DNA of 64,000 nucleotides from Vibrio tapetis subsp. tapetis (GTDB lineage: Bacteria > Pseudomonadota > Gammaproteobacteria > Enterobacterales > Vibrionaceae): positions 3,658,001-3,722,000 of the forward strand of contig NZ_LT960611.1 of the NCBI RefSeq assembly GCF_900233005.1. Direction: 5' to 3'. The notes beneath the pieces are model-generated. The model was not told the origin of the DNA, ran no database searches, and saw nothing but the letters and a program-made list of their open reading frames with translations. Positions 35,629 through 43,591 of the stretch are shown one piece after another (the first letter of the stretch is position 1; each line of letters begins with the position of its first letter). A program made the position numbers and the translations under genes.

Positions 35629-35912
35629 TGGATATTCTTATGTTAGTTAATTCTTTTGTTAATTGTTTCTTTTGTTTTGCCTACTTTCAATTCTTTAGGG
35701 ATACATCTATTTAATCAGTAGGGATTCCTACACATATTTCTTTAGGGGGTAGGAATATTGTGAGATTTGTACCTTTGATTAAGGGAATAATTGGAATTAT
35801 TGTGCTAGATAGAGGCGTTTGAGAGATGGTTTTGCGATTGTTATCACGTTGTTTTTTTTACAGATGTAGAAAAGCCTACCGAGTTAACGGCAGATAAAAA
35901 TGTAACTTCTAT

Positions 35913-36413
35913 TTAGTTAGGGGGAGCATACTCTTCTAAGTAATCGTAATCATAAGAAGTTTCTGTATGATCCTTCTCTATCACTGGTGCATGAATAGGT
36001 TTTGGATTGGTATGTTCTGGTTTTTGTTGCTGCTTATTTTTTTTGCGTAAATTTCGGTTCAGCAATGCTTTGGTTTTGTTGTAATACAACCCAAATTTGT
36101 CTAGGACAAATTCGTATTTATTGGCAACTTGACGAGGAGAATCTTCACCTTGGATATGAAAAAACTGAGCTGTAGATTTAATGAGCCCTAATTTCTTACT
36201 TTCTTTGATAAGCGCTGTGATGTGGTTTGAACAGTAACCAGTTCTCTTGGCTATTTGGCGACGATTTGGGAATGCACATTGATTCGTCACGTTAAAAAAC
36301 GTAGCAAGCCCAACAAGAAAGTTTTTAACTCCACGAGGTATTGATTCGTCACGAGCAATAGCATCAACAAGCTGATTGTGGTGTTCTAAGAGGTTTAATT
36401 CATCTTTTTTCAT
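35913..36413 (-). CDS. HTH protein in the replication-initiator position of replicon 2
   Basis: A 166-aa protein with a winged helix-turn-helix (AFPNRRQIAKRTGYCSNHIT, LIKESKKLGLIKSTA) and a polar C-terminal tail; not related to RepA. I start at 36413, where GAGG is well placed. It sits exactly where RepA sits in replicon 1: behind an antisense-type control region, with its start overlapped by 14 nt by a leader peptide and repeat B 284 bp downstream. I therefore propose it as the initiator or initiator-linked factor of a second replicon. A plain regulator is the alternative. Confidence 0.6.
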   Translation of the reverse strand: MKKDELNLLEHHNQLVDAIARDESIPRGVKNFLVGLATFFNVTNQCAFPNRRQIAKRTGYCSNHITALIKESKKLGLIKSTAQFFHIQGEDSPRQVANKYEFVLDKFGLYYNKTKALLNRNLRKKNKQQQKPEHTNPKPIHAPVIEKDHTETSYDYDYLEEYAPPN

Positions 36414-36552
36414 CAGAAGTAACCTCAACAGATAAGTCATTGCTTAAAATGGCGCAATAATTCTGTCTAAAGTTTCTGATGATCAAATGGGGGGAAACAT
36501 GAGGTTTTCTAATAAAAATAGTTTGATTAGATCTAGATATATGAAGTTTCAT
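36400..36552 (-). CDS. Replication leader peptide of replicon 2
   Basis: A 50-aa frame (MKLHISRSNQTIFIRKPHVS, then PHLIIRNFRQNYCAILSNDL) whose stop overlaps the start of the downstream gene by 14 nt, exactly as in replicon 1 despite unrelated peptide sequence. That is the signature of translational coupling under antisense control. Confidence 0.6.
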   Translation of the reverse strand: MKLHISRSNQTIFIRKPHVSPHLIIRNFRQNYCAILSNDLSVEVTSDEKR

Positions 36553-36589
36553 TTCAACAGTTCCGAGTGGTTATGGGCTGTTTGGGGTC

Positions 36590-36700
36590 TCAATCCAAAC
36601 AATGAGTTTTTAATGTACAAAAATATTTAAGAAAGATCAAGGTTTTGGATCTCAGATACAAAAAAACCGTCCACACTCGGAGGGACGGTTTTGTTTGCGA
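36590..36700 (+). ncRNA. Candidate antisense copy-number RNA of replicon 2
   Basis: ACCGTCC-loop-GGGACGGT with TTTTG (36667-36693) takes the place of the replicon-1 hairpin. CCAAACAATGAG precedes it and TTGCGAATGCTAT follows, as in replicon 1. The loop differs, predicting a different incompatibility specificity. Ends and promoter are unknown. Confidence 0.5.
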
Positions 36701-36751
36701 ATGCTATTTGTCAGATTGAGAGTCTGACACACTCTAACTTTTGAAAAATAC

Positions 36752-36790
36752 ACTACATAGAAAACTATGTAGTAGCGTGCTATGTAATGC
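36752..36790. promoter_or_regulatory. Inverted repeats in the rep promoter region, replicon 2
   Basis: ACTACATAG-AAAA-CTATGTAGT is a perfect 9-bp stem. GTGCTATGTAATGCAC follows as a second partial palindrome. Equivalent to 25032-25090. Confidence 0.45.
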
Positions 36791-36899
36791 ACTTTAAGTA
36801 TCAAAAGTATGTTTACAGTATAACTCACATATTATGAACTTCTCAAGCATTAGACTCAATTAAGGTGGCTTTTTTATTGTAAATCATTATAAAATGCAT

Positions 36900-36928
36900 G
36901 TAGTCTAGTCTAGTCTAGTCTAGTCTAG
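36900..36928 (+). repeat. (TAGTC)n tandem repeat
   Basis: Five and a half exact copies of the pentamer TAGTC stand 23 bp before the start of the small gene at 36951, in its promoter or leader. A 5-bp unit can change number by slippage and so alter promoter spacing. Confidence 0.8.
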
Positions 36929-36950
36929 CGTGTTAGCAATAGAGGGCAAA

Positions 36951-37166
36951 ATGAGATCGTATGAAGAAGCTGCTTGGAAGGTACTTGATGCAGAAAGCAA
37001 AGATAGAAAAAACTCTGTATCTTCTATTAAGGTCAATGATTATTCAAAGTGTATTCTTAATGAGCTTAAGAAACGAACGGAGATATCTGAACGTCGATGG
37101 TTAACAAGGATAGTTGAGAGAGGGCTTAAGGATTTAGCTAAAGATATGGAACAGAACAAAATTTAA
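36951..37166 (+). CDS. Small RHH-like DNA-binding protein
   Basis: A 71-aa basic protein (MRSYEEAAWKVLDAESKDRK, then SIKVNDYSKCILNELKKRTE and RRWLTRIVERGLKDLAKDM). A strand (SIKVNDY) followed by two helices fits the ribbon-helix-helix fold of small plasmid copy-number or partition regulators. AGAGGG lies 5 bp before the ATG at 36951. It is divergent from the replicon-2 control region and could be its repressor. A pentamer repeat fills its upstream region. Confidence 0.55.
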   Translation: MRSYEEAAWKVLDAESKDRKNSVSSIKVNDYSKCILNELKKRTEISERRWLTRIVERGLKDLAKDMEQNKI

Positions 37167-37317
37167 ATATAAAGATCGCTGGTAGTTAAGGCCGCCACCT
37201 TAACTACCAGCTAACCCACAACCTTAAGATACTAAGGAGTGAGCTATGGCTTATGGTACTTTGAACATTATGCTTGCGCAATCTCGCCCTTTTAAGGGCG
37301 AGTCAAGCAAGAGGTAA

Positions 37318-37782
37318 CTAGTCTTTTCTCTGACTTAAAGCGCGTGACGTTTTTACGGCGCTTTCACTTGGTGGTGTACTTTGGTTTTCGATGTACTGTT
37401 TAACAACGTCCAAACTCGCACCACCACATGACACAACACAATAGCTAGGCGACCAAAAGTGATTACCCCAAAGCATTGTCTTTATGCGCTCCCAATACTC
37501 GCGCCTTAGCATGTATGACGATTTCCCTTTCAGCTTACCAACCAAGTTCGATACAGCTACCTTCGGGTGAATAGACACCATCAAGTGAACGTGATCATGT
37601 TCACCACCGAACTCTAATAGTTCACAATCCATTTGCTTACACGTTTCCTTCATTATTTCTTTGGTTCTATCCAACATCTCTTTGGTGAAAACACCTCTAC
37701 GATATTTAGTAACAAAGACTAGGTGCGCATTGTTCTTAAAAAGGCAGCTTCTGCCTGTTCTCCATTCGTACATATTAACCAT
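37318..37782 (-). CDS. tnpA: Y1 HUH transposase TnpA
   Basis: A 154-aa single-strand transposase. The HUH motif is EHDHVHLMV, and the catalytic tyrosine is in VVKQYIENQ near the C-terminus. The N-terminus FKNNAHLVFVTKYRRGVF is standard for the family. I start at MVNMYEW (37782). It peels out and inserts ssDNA using the end hairpins. Complete and probably active. Confidence 0.93.
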   Translation of the reverse strand: MVNMYEWRTGRSCLFKNNAHLVFVTKYRRGVFTKEMLDRTKEIMKETCKQMDCELLEFGGEHDHVHLMVSIHPKVAVSNLVGKLKGKSSYMLRREYWERIKTMLWGNHFWSPSYCVVSCGGASLDVVKQYIENQSTPPSESAVKTSRALSQRKD

Positions 37783-37850
37783 AGACTTGATTGACAATTT
37801 ACCATTAAGTGTAATAATATTCGCTGCGAATGACAACCAATGGAACTATC

Positions 37851-39242
37851 ATGCTAACTGGCATCAAGCTACGCGCTAACCCTACACCAAATCAAAAACT
37901 GGTACTAAGCCAGTGGATGGGCTGTGCGCGTAGTATTTGGAATGCCAAAGTCGATGAAGAAAGGTATTACCGTACTTTTGCGCGTAAGTATTATCCAATT
38001 GGCACTTATGCCCCTATTGATCAGAAAGCATCGCAGTTCAAATCTAAAGAGCTATCACCTTGGCTCTATCAGTGTCCTAGCCAGATAATCCGCAACAGTG
38101 CTGTTAACTGGTATCAGACTTACCAAAAGTTCATGAAAGGCGCGTGTGGGAGACCTAAGCGCAAACCTAAGACTGATCGCGGAAGTATCTACCTTACTCG
38201 TGAAGTGTTCCGCTTCGACCGTTGCGAAGATGGCAATTTACGCCTATTTATCGGTACGAAGACCAATAATATTGGTTACTTATCTTTTAAGGCTCATAGT
38301 AAGTTCGAGATCCCAAACTCGCTTTATGTGCGCAAAGAGCGTGGTCAATATTATGTGTCTTTCTGCTATGGGAACGGCAAGGATGAGTCAGAGCTACCTA
38401 GCAATGCTGAACACTTAGCATTCCTGCAAGGCTCAACAAAAGAATATCTGGAAGAACACACCATTGGCGTAGACCGTGGTGTGGCTATCCCTGTACACGC
38501 TGACTCTATGACGTTCGACTTTTCTGACGAAGAAGGCGATAACCAGAAAAAGAACATGACCAAAGCTGATCGCTACATTAAGCGATTACAACGCAAATTG
38601 GCGCGTCAAACTAAAGGCTCAAATCGCAGAAATAAAACCAAGTACCGCATTGCTACGCACCACGCTAAAAAGGCGAATATCCGTAACGATTTCGCCCACA
38701 AGACAAGCCGCGAGCTTGTCGATAGCAAAGCAAAGGTTATTGTGTTCGAGGCTTTACGAACCTCAAGTATGACGCGCAAGCCAAAGGCAAAGCAGGACGA
38801 ACAAGGCCGATATGTGTCAAACAGAGCCAAGCAAAAGGCAGGGCTAAACAAGTCCATCTTAAACGTTGGTTGGCACATCATAGAAACGTACACCAAATAC
38901 AAGGCTTACCAAGCAGGAAAAGCCGTATTCAAAGTAAATCCAGCCTACACCAGTCAGGAGTGCGCCAAGTGCGGTCACACTCACCCCGACAACCGAGACT
39001 CACAAGAACTATTTGTGTGCGGTAACTGTGGAAATTCTGACAATGCAGATAACAACGCATCACTGGTCATTAAGAAACGGGCAATTAATCTAATATTAGA
39101 CACTGGAACGGTGTTGTCTGGCGATGGGGTTCTAAGAACCAAGTCAGATAGTGGACGTGGAGGCAATCGTAAGACTAGCCGAGCCAAAAGCTCGACTAGC
39201 GGTGTCCAACGAAGCGTCAAAAAAGAAAAGTTAGCGGCTTAG
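37851..39242 (+). CDS. tnpB: TnpB RNA-guided nuclease of IS605
   Basis: A 463-aa TnpB, ancestor-type of Cas12. RuvC-like residues are in GVDRG (first Asp), VFEALRT (Glu) and NADNNAS (last Asp). A four-cysteine zinc ribbon (CAKCGHTHPDN...CGNCG) lies between the last two. The N-terminal OB-fold opens MLTGIKLRANPTPNQKLVLS. It uses a guide RNA read from its own 3' end and the right end of the element, so the guide would match the sequence after about 39290. All catalytic residues are present. Confidence 0.93.
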   Translation: MLTGIKLRANPTPNQKLVLSQWMGCARSIWNAKVDEERYYRTFARKYYPIGTYAPIDQKASQFKSKELSPWLYQCPSQIIRNSAVNWYQTYQKFMKGACGRPKRKPKTDRGSIYLTREVFRFDRCEDGNLRLFIGTKTNNIGYLSFKAHSKFEIPNSLYVRKERGQYYVSFCYGNGKDESELPSNAEHLAFLQGSTKEYLEEHTIGVDRGVAIPVHADSMTFDFSDEEGDNQKKNMTKADRYIKRLQRKLARQTKGSNRRNKTKYRIATHHAKKANIRNDFAHKTSRELVDSKAKVIVFEALRTSSMTRKPKAKQDEQGRYVSNRAKQKAGLNKSILNVGWHIIETYTKYKAYQAGKAVFKVNPAYTSQECAKCGHTHPDNRDSQELFVCGNCGNSDNADNNASLVIKKRAINLILDTGTVLSGDGVLRTKSDSGRGGNRKTSRAKSSTSGVQRSVKKEKLAA

Positions 39243-39391
39243 GTTGTTATCTTAGAAGCTCGCTGCTTTAGCTGCGAGTAGTTCACTGGAAGTATTTGTC
39301 ACATCCCAATTTATATAATTACATGTTTTAACTGTAATTTTACTCGCTTAATAAAGACTTTTCCGAGAACACAAAAATCGGAGGGGGACTT

Positions 39392-39658
39392 ATGCCTGAT
39401 CTAAACACGTCTTTTTATCAAATATTCCCTGAGCTTACGTTAAAGCAATTCTCTTGTTTTGAGATGTACTCAATGGGCTTGTCAGTAAAGCAAATCGCAA
39501 ATAAAAAAGCCATTTCTGAAATGGCAGTAAATAAACATTTGAAGGTTGCTAGAGATAAGTTTGATTGTCAAACATCAAGTGAATTGAGAACTATATATCT
39601 CTGTCGAGTTTTGCGGACTATATCTGTCAACATACCATATGCAACCAATTTGGTTTAG
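39392..39658 (+). CDS. LuxR-type HTH regulator at the head of the transfer region
   Basis: An 88-aa protein with a LuxR-type helix-turn-helix (LTLKQFSCFEMYSMGLSVKQ, IANKKAISEMAVNKHLKVA) and no sensor domain. GGAGGG precedes the ATG. Small LuxR-like regulators such as TraJ-type proteins often control plasmid transfer operons, and this one is first in line before the VirB genes. A 10-bp perfect hairpin (ATATGCAACC / GGTTGCATAT, 39637-39667) overlaps its stop and may terminate it. Confidence 0.7.
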   Translation: MPDLNTSFYQIFPELTLKQFSCFEMYSMGLSVKQIANKKAISEMAVNKHLKVARDKFDCQTSSELRTIYLCRVLRTISVNIPYATNLV

Positions 39659-39667
39659 GTTGCATAT
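39637..39667 (+). terminator. Hairpin at the end of the LuxR-type gene
   Basis: ATATGCAACC and GGTTGCATAT pair perfectly around 11 nt, overlapping the stop codon. There is no clear T-tract, so it may be a processing or attenuation structure rather than a classical terminator. Confidence 0.4.
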
Positions 39668-39778
39668 ACTAACACACCTGTTTCATTGCAATTACAATGT
39701 ATTCCAGCTTGGATATATCACCCATAGGTATATAAGCATTACATATCTACTACATAAACGTAGGTATTGGTATCAAAT

Positions 39779-39970
39779 ATGAGTAATAGCAACAAAGAAA
39801 AAGTAATCGTACAAATTACTTTGGAAGGCGAAACAGCAAGGGTGTTTAGAGATTCTACTTTACGCTCTAATCGTTCGCTCAGGGCAGAAGCACAAATACG
39901 ATTAGAGGATCATTTACATTTGGTCGATTCTGTTGCTTCTGTTGGCATTAGGGAATTGAAAAAGCCATAA
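39779..39970 (+). CDS. TraY/Arc-like ribbon-helix-helix protein
   Basis: A 63-aa protein: strand EKVIVQITLEG, then a helix pair containing NRSLRAEAQIRLEDHL, the signature of the TraY/Arc ribbon-helix-helix group. TraY proteins bind oriT and the transfer promoter. Its place between the LuxR-type gene and the VirB operon fits a transfer regulator. I start at the second ATG (39779). oriT could lie in the adjacent spacers but was not identified. Confidence 0.65.
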   Translation: MSNSNKEKVIVQITLEGETARVFRDSTLRSNRSLRAEAQIRLEDHLHLVDSVASVGIRELKKP

Positions 39971-40199
39971 CCTTGTTCATCCATATTCTCTAAAACTGTT
40001 CTTTAACATTCCGTGCCAGTGGCTAGTAACTCGCCGCATCACCAACGCTGATAAGCGTAGGTGTTAGAAATAGAGCTACTTATGATGAATGCCCATAATA
40101 ATTCATCGATCACACCTTCCGTTAGAAGACGGGGCTGGTGCTGAATCGCGCGTTCAGCTTAATGTGATAGCGCACTTGTCAGTTATTTTAGGGAAAAAT

Positions 40200-40331
40200 A
40201 TGAAACGTATAAGGGTTAGAACTTTTCGAGGAACAACACCTAATCGTCGATTATGTGCACGTTCAAAACTATCCAAAGTTGAAAAGGCTTTATTACAAAC
40301 CAATTGTTTTGACAAAAAAATAGTGCTTTGA
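40200..40331 (+). CDS. Small basic protein ahead of the VirB operon
   Basis: A 43-aa strongly basic frame (MKRIRVRTFRGTTPNRRLCA then RSKLSKVEKALLQTNC). TTTAGGGAAA precedes the ATG and a terminator-like hairpin starts 8 bp after the stop, which supports a real gene or leader peptide. Function is unknown. A longer upstream frame from 40089 has no support. Confidence 0.4.
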   Translation: MKRIRVRTFRGTTPNRRLCARSKLSKVEKALLQTNCFDKKIVL

Positions 40332-40338
40332 AAACCTT

Positions 40339-40373
40339 ATCTATTCCACCAAAGCAACTTGAATAGATTTTTT
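40339..40373 (+). terminator. Terminator or attenuator before virB3
   Basis: ATCTATTC-N14-GAATAGAT followed by TTTTTT, ending 6 bp before the virB3 start. Read-through or antitermination here would decide expression of the whole transfer operon. Confidence 0.55.
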
Positions 40374-40378
40374 AGAAG

Positions 40379-40750
40379 ATGAGTGAACAAGTATTGAATG
40401 ACCACAAAAATCCGCAACTAAAAAGAGGGCTGTCTGAGACAGTCCTTATTTTTTGGGGTTTACCTGTGAAAGTGTTTGCCCTTGCAGCGCTATTTTCAGG
40501 CTTCGGCCTCTTTTTACTGATAAGCCAGCTTGGGTGGATGTGGGGAGCGTTACTTGGTGGGATATTTTCCGTGATGGTATTTGCTCCGCTCCGTTGGATA
40601 CACAAAGAAGATGCTCATGCCTGGATATTATGGATTGAAGCATTTTCTAACTCCGGCTACACATCAACTCGTCTTATCAAAAAACGTCTGTTCGTTATGC
40701 GAAGAGGCAACGTTCTACACTTTAAACAATGGAAAAAAGACCATGAATAA
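40379..40750 (+). CDS. virB3: VirB3-like T4SS inner-membrane protein
   Basis: A 123-aa protein with two adjacent membrane segments (VLIFWGLPVKVFALAALF, LGWMWGALLGGIFSVMVF) in the N-terminal half and a basic cytoplasmic tail, the VirB3/TrbD layout. VirB3 works with VirB4 at the base of the secretion channel. It is first in the operon and overlaps virB2 by 8 bp; the order B3-B2 is inverted relative to the Agrobacterium operon. Confidence 0.75.
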   Translation: MSEQVLNDHKNPQLKRGLSETVLIFWGLPVKVFALAALFSGFGLFLLISQLGWMWGALLGGIFSVMVFAPLRWIHKEDAHAWILWIEAFSNSGYTSTRLIKKRLFVMRRGNVLHFKQWKKDHE

Positions 40751-41063
40751 ACTAATTAAGGGCGGGGGAGCGCTCGCTCTCTACTGTACCTTCCTTTCTC
40801 CTGCTAGTGCAGCGGTTAGCTTAGGCTCTGGAGGCAGTGGGTTATTTGCAAAATTCACTGCATTCTTACAATCAATTGTTAACTTCCTTGGTGGAACAGG
40901 GACACTGTTTGTTGTTTTCGCCGCTGCATCAGCCGCGATTATGATGTGGATCTTTATGCCCAAAAATGCAGGGCCGGCCATCGCTTGGTTATTCCGTATT
41001 TGTATCGGAGCAATCATGTTATTTGGTGTTGGGTTACTGATCACTATGTTGCAGGGGTTCTAA
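40743..41063 (+). CDS. virB2: VirB2-like major pilin
   Basis: A 106-aa prepilin: signal peptide (MNKLIKGGGALALYCTFLSP, cleaved near ASAA), then a Gly/Ser stretch and two hydrophobic helices (QSIVNFLGGTGTLFVVFAAA and FRICIGAIMLFGVGLLITML), the VirB2/TrbC pattern. It forms the conjugative pilus shaft. I start at 40743, since longer upstream frames overlap virB3 without support. The virB4 start follows 2 bp after the stop. Confidence 0.78.
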   Translation: MNKLIKGGGALALYCTFLSPASAAVSLGSGGSGLFAKFTAFLQSIVNFLGGTGTLFVVFAAASAAIMMWIFMPKNAGPAIAWLFRICIGAIMLFGVGLLITMLQGF

Positions 41064-41065
41064 TT

Positions 41066-43591
41066 ATGCACAAGCCCCTCAATAGTACCATTTCAACCTA
41101 TGCCAGCCTCAATGATACGGCAGCATTGACTTATCGGGGGGGCGTTTTGGGTGCAATTGAACTATCTGGCGCGGAGCCGGCGTTACTAACGCCGAAAGAG
41201 AAAACACTTCTAACGCAGCTTTTACGCAACGTCATTCAACGACTTCCCGTTGACGTTACGCTTTCTCAATATTATGTGCACAGCGATTGCGCCCCCATCA
41301 AATTTCGAAAAAGAGATAATCCTCGATCACAATTGGTTTCAGAACGTCGAGCCCGGTTCCTTAATGAAAAGCGACAACTGTTTCAATCTAGCTTGGTTTG
41401 GGTTCTCGAAATACATTCGATAGTAAATTACAGTGAAATAGGGGGCGACCTTATCACGCTTTGTTTGCAAGCCATTGTCGATAAACATAAACGAGGCAAG
41501 TTAAGGCGAGCGTTATCGCACCGGCAAGCCACGCTATTAGATGAGCAAGAATTGCTAGAACAATGTGAGTCCCTTGATGAAGCCTTAGCCTCTATGATGC
41601 TAGGGCTTTCTTTTCGCTCTTTGGACAACAGAAGGCTAAAAGGAGGAGAGCTCTTTCATTTACAAAAAATGCTCACGACGATGGAGCCTGATTATTTAAA
41701 TCACGCCGCGAGTACTGCACCGTTAGCCGATTGGGATCGCTTGTTAAGTTGTACTGAAGTCGAGCCGGTGATCAGTGATGATGGTATTCACTATCTTAAA
41801 CTTACTCATGAACGCACCATTTATGCTCGGATTGCCTCCGTTCAAGGGGTAGGGACAACTCATACCCCTGAATGCGCCTGGGCGAGCGATCTTTGTCCCG
41901 TATTGCAAAAAGGCAATTACCTGTATTTCACGCGCTTTATTCCTTATTCAAAACAAAAAAAGCAAGCGATGGTGAGCGACGAAGAAAACGAAATCTTTCG
42001 TTCGCAACTCGGCATCACGGACTTGATTAAAGGCGAAGCCGATCCTGAATCGATTCGAGCCAAAATAGAGGCAAACCCTCAACTGAGTGCCGTATTACGT
42101 GAGCTGGAGCGGATAAGCGCAGACGACGATAAATACGGGGAGTGGCTGTCATACATTGTTGTTTTTGATACGAACTTACCCAAACTGAAACAACAAACGA
42201 AAGCGCTCAATGTGGTGCTTGAAAACTCGGATTTTCATTTGTTATGGGAAAGTGTCGGTCTATTGAATGCCTACAAAACACTGTTACTTGGTTACGATGG
42301 CCACAATATCAGGCACAGCCGGATTAACGCGAGCCAAGCCGCCGCACTTTCATTGTTCTACCGCAGTAATGAAGGGTTTCCTACCTTCAATTTAGGTGGC
42401 AAAACAGAAGAAGCCTTGTTTGTGTTAGAAAGCGATGACGGCGTTCCCTTCCATTACACCCCGTTCATTGGCGATAAATGCTTAGTGATTGGGGTAGGTC
42501 CGACGCGAAGCGGTAAGACCTTCCTCAAGCAGTGTGTTGCGAATCACTTCACTAAAATGAATGGGATGTATTGTGCTCTTGATATCGATGAAGGCAGTGA
42601 ATCACTGGCGCGGTTTTTTAAAGAAGACGCGAGCGTTTTCTGTTTAAAAGACACCAATAGCACGAAGGGGTTTAACCCTTTTTCCATGGCAACTGGCCGC
42701 GATGATGATGAATTTGCTCGTCATATGATGAAACTTATCCGTTTGATGCTTCAAGAAAATGAAGCCCAAGAGCTGCAAGTTTTAGATGCGGATGAGCAAG
42801 CCAAATTGGAAAAAGCCATCAGAGACACAATGGGACAAACGGGCAAACTCAGTCATTTCTCGGCCATGTTGGCGAAATGTCCGAAAACCTTGAAAGAAAA
42901 GTTGGCGAAATTCAAAAGAGGGGGCGTGTATGGCAACCTGTTTGATAACGATGAGGATGCGATTGGTGTTTTAGATAAACCGTACTCTGTCTACAACACC
43001 CAAGGTGTGAAAGATAGCGAAACGTTAGCGCCCATCGTCAATACCGAAATATTCTTTCGCGCCGTTCGATTATTCGAGAGTGCTCAATTTCGTACCCGTC
43101 CTAAGTTTTTCGAAATCGATGAATGCCAATACGTGCTATCACAAAAGGGAGCGGCTGAGTGGGCGATTGCGAAAGCAAGAACTTGGTTTAAAAGTGGCGG
43201 AGGAATGGGGTTTTGGACGCAATCGCCAAAACATTATTCAGATTTGGAAGAATGGGGAACACTTCGAAGCGCCGCGACGACCTTCATTTTTATGGCTGAT
43301 GCTGAAATGGAAAAAGGCGAGTACCAACATGCCTTCCCGTTCCTAACCGATGCAGAGCTTAACGTGATCCAATCCCTTAAACCCAAGCAGCAAGCTTTTA
43401 TTAAGCAACCCGATAAGGGGATCGCCAAAGTGGTGAATCTGTTTGCGGAGCCTGAACAATATGTGGTGGCCACATCCAATCCACATGAAGCCACGATTGT
43501 AAAAGAGGTGTTCGCCAAAGAAGAGAATGTGGACATTGCCATTGATGAAATCATACGCCGTTTCAAAACGGAACTAAGGAAAGAGCTGTGA
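41066..43591 (+). CDS. virB4: VirB4-family conjugation ATPase
   Basis: An 841-aa ATPase that energises pilus assembly and substrate transfer. Walker A is GPTRSGKTFLKQ near residue 476 and Walker B is FFEIDECQYVL near 680, with the CagE/TrbE/VirB N-terminal domain before them. There is no membrane segment. Start ATG 41066. Its last 4 bp overlap the next gene. This is the only conjugation ATPase in the window, since VirB11 and the coupling protein are missing. Confidence 0.93.
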   Translation: MHKPLNSTISTYASLNDTAALTYRGGVLGAIELSGAEPALLTPKEKTLLTQLLRNVIQRLPVDVTLSQYYVHSDCAPIKFRKRDNPRSQLVSERRARFLNEKRQLFQSSLVWVLEIHSIVNYSEIGGDLITLCLQAIVDKHKRGKLRRALSHRQATLLDEQELLEQCESLDEALASMMLGLSFRSLDNRRLKGGELFHLQKMLTTMEPDYLNHAASTAPLADWDRLLSCTEVEPVISDDGIHYLKLTHERTIYARIASVQGVGTTHTPECAWASDLCPVLQKGNYLYFTRFIPYSKQKKQAMVSDEENEIFRSQLGITDLIKGEADPESIRAKIEANPQLSAVLRELERISADDDKYGEWLSYIVVFDTNLPKLKQQTKALNVVLENSDFHLLWESVGLLNAYKTLLLGYDGHNIRHSRINASQAAALSLFYRSNEGFPTFNLGGKTEEALFVLESDDGVPFHYTPFIGDKCLVIGVGPTRSGKTFLKQCVANHFTKMNGMYCALDIDEGSESLARFFKEDASVFCLKDTNSTKGFNPFSMATGRDDDEFARHMMKLIRLMLQENEAQELQVLDADEQAKLEKAIRDTMGQTGKLSHFSAMLAKCPKTLKEKLAKFKRGGVYGNLFDNDEDAIGVLDKPYSVYNTQGVKDSETLAPIVNTEIFFRAVRLFESAQFRTRPKFFEIDECQYVLSQKGAAEWAIAKARTWFKSGGGMGFWTQSPKHYSDLEEWGTLRSAATTFIFMADAEMEKGEYQHAFPFLTDAELNVIQSLKPKQQAFIKQPDKGIAKVVNLFAEPEQYVVATSNPHEATIVKEVFAKEENVDIAIDEIIRRFKTELRKEL

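Larger units (their letters stand above)
37270..39290. mobile_element. IS200/IS605-family element
   Basis: A left-end palindrome CTCGCCCTTTTAAGGGCGAG (37283-37302) and a right-end stem CTCGC..GCGAG (39259-39277) bracket divergent tnpA and tnpB, the IS605 layout. Such elements have subterminal hairpins and no inverted-repeat ends. Exact cleavage points cannot be fixed by eye. Confidence 0.8.

Noticed and set aside
36901..36928. Short tandem repeats considered as a CRISPR array or iterons
   Set aside because: A 5-bp unit with no spacers is too short for either; it is a microsatellite.
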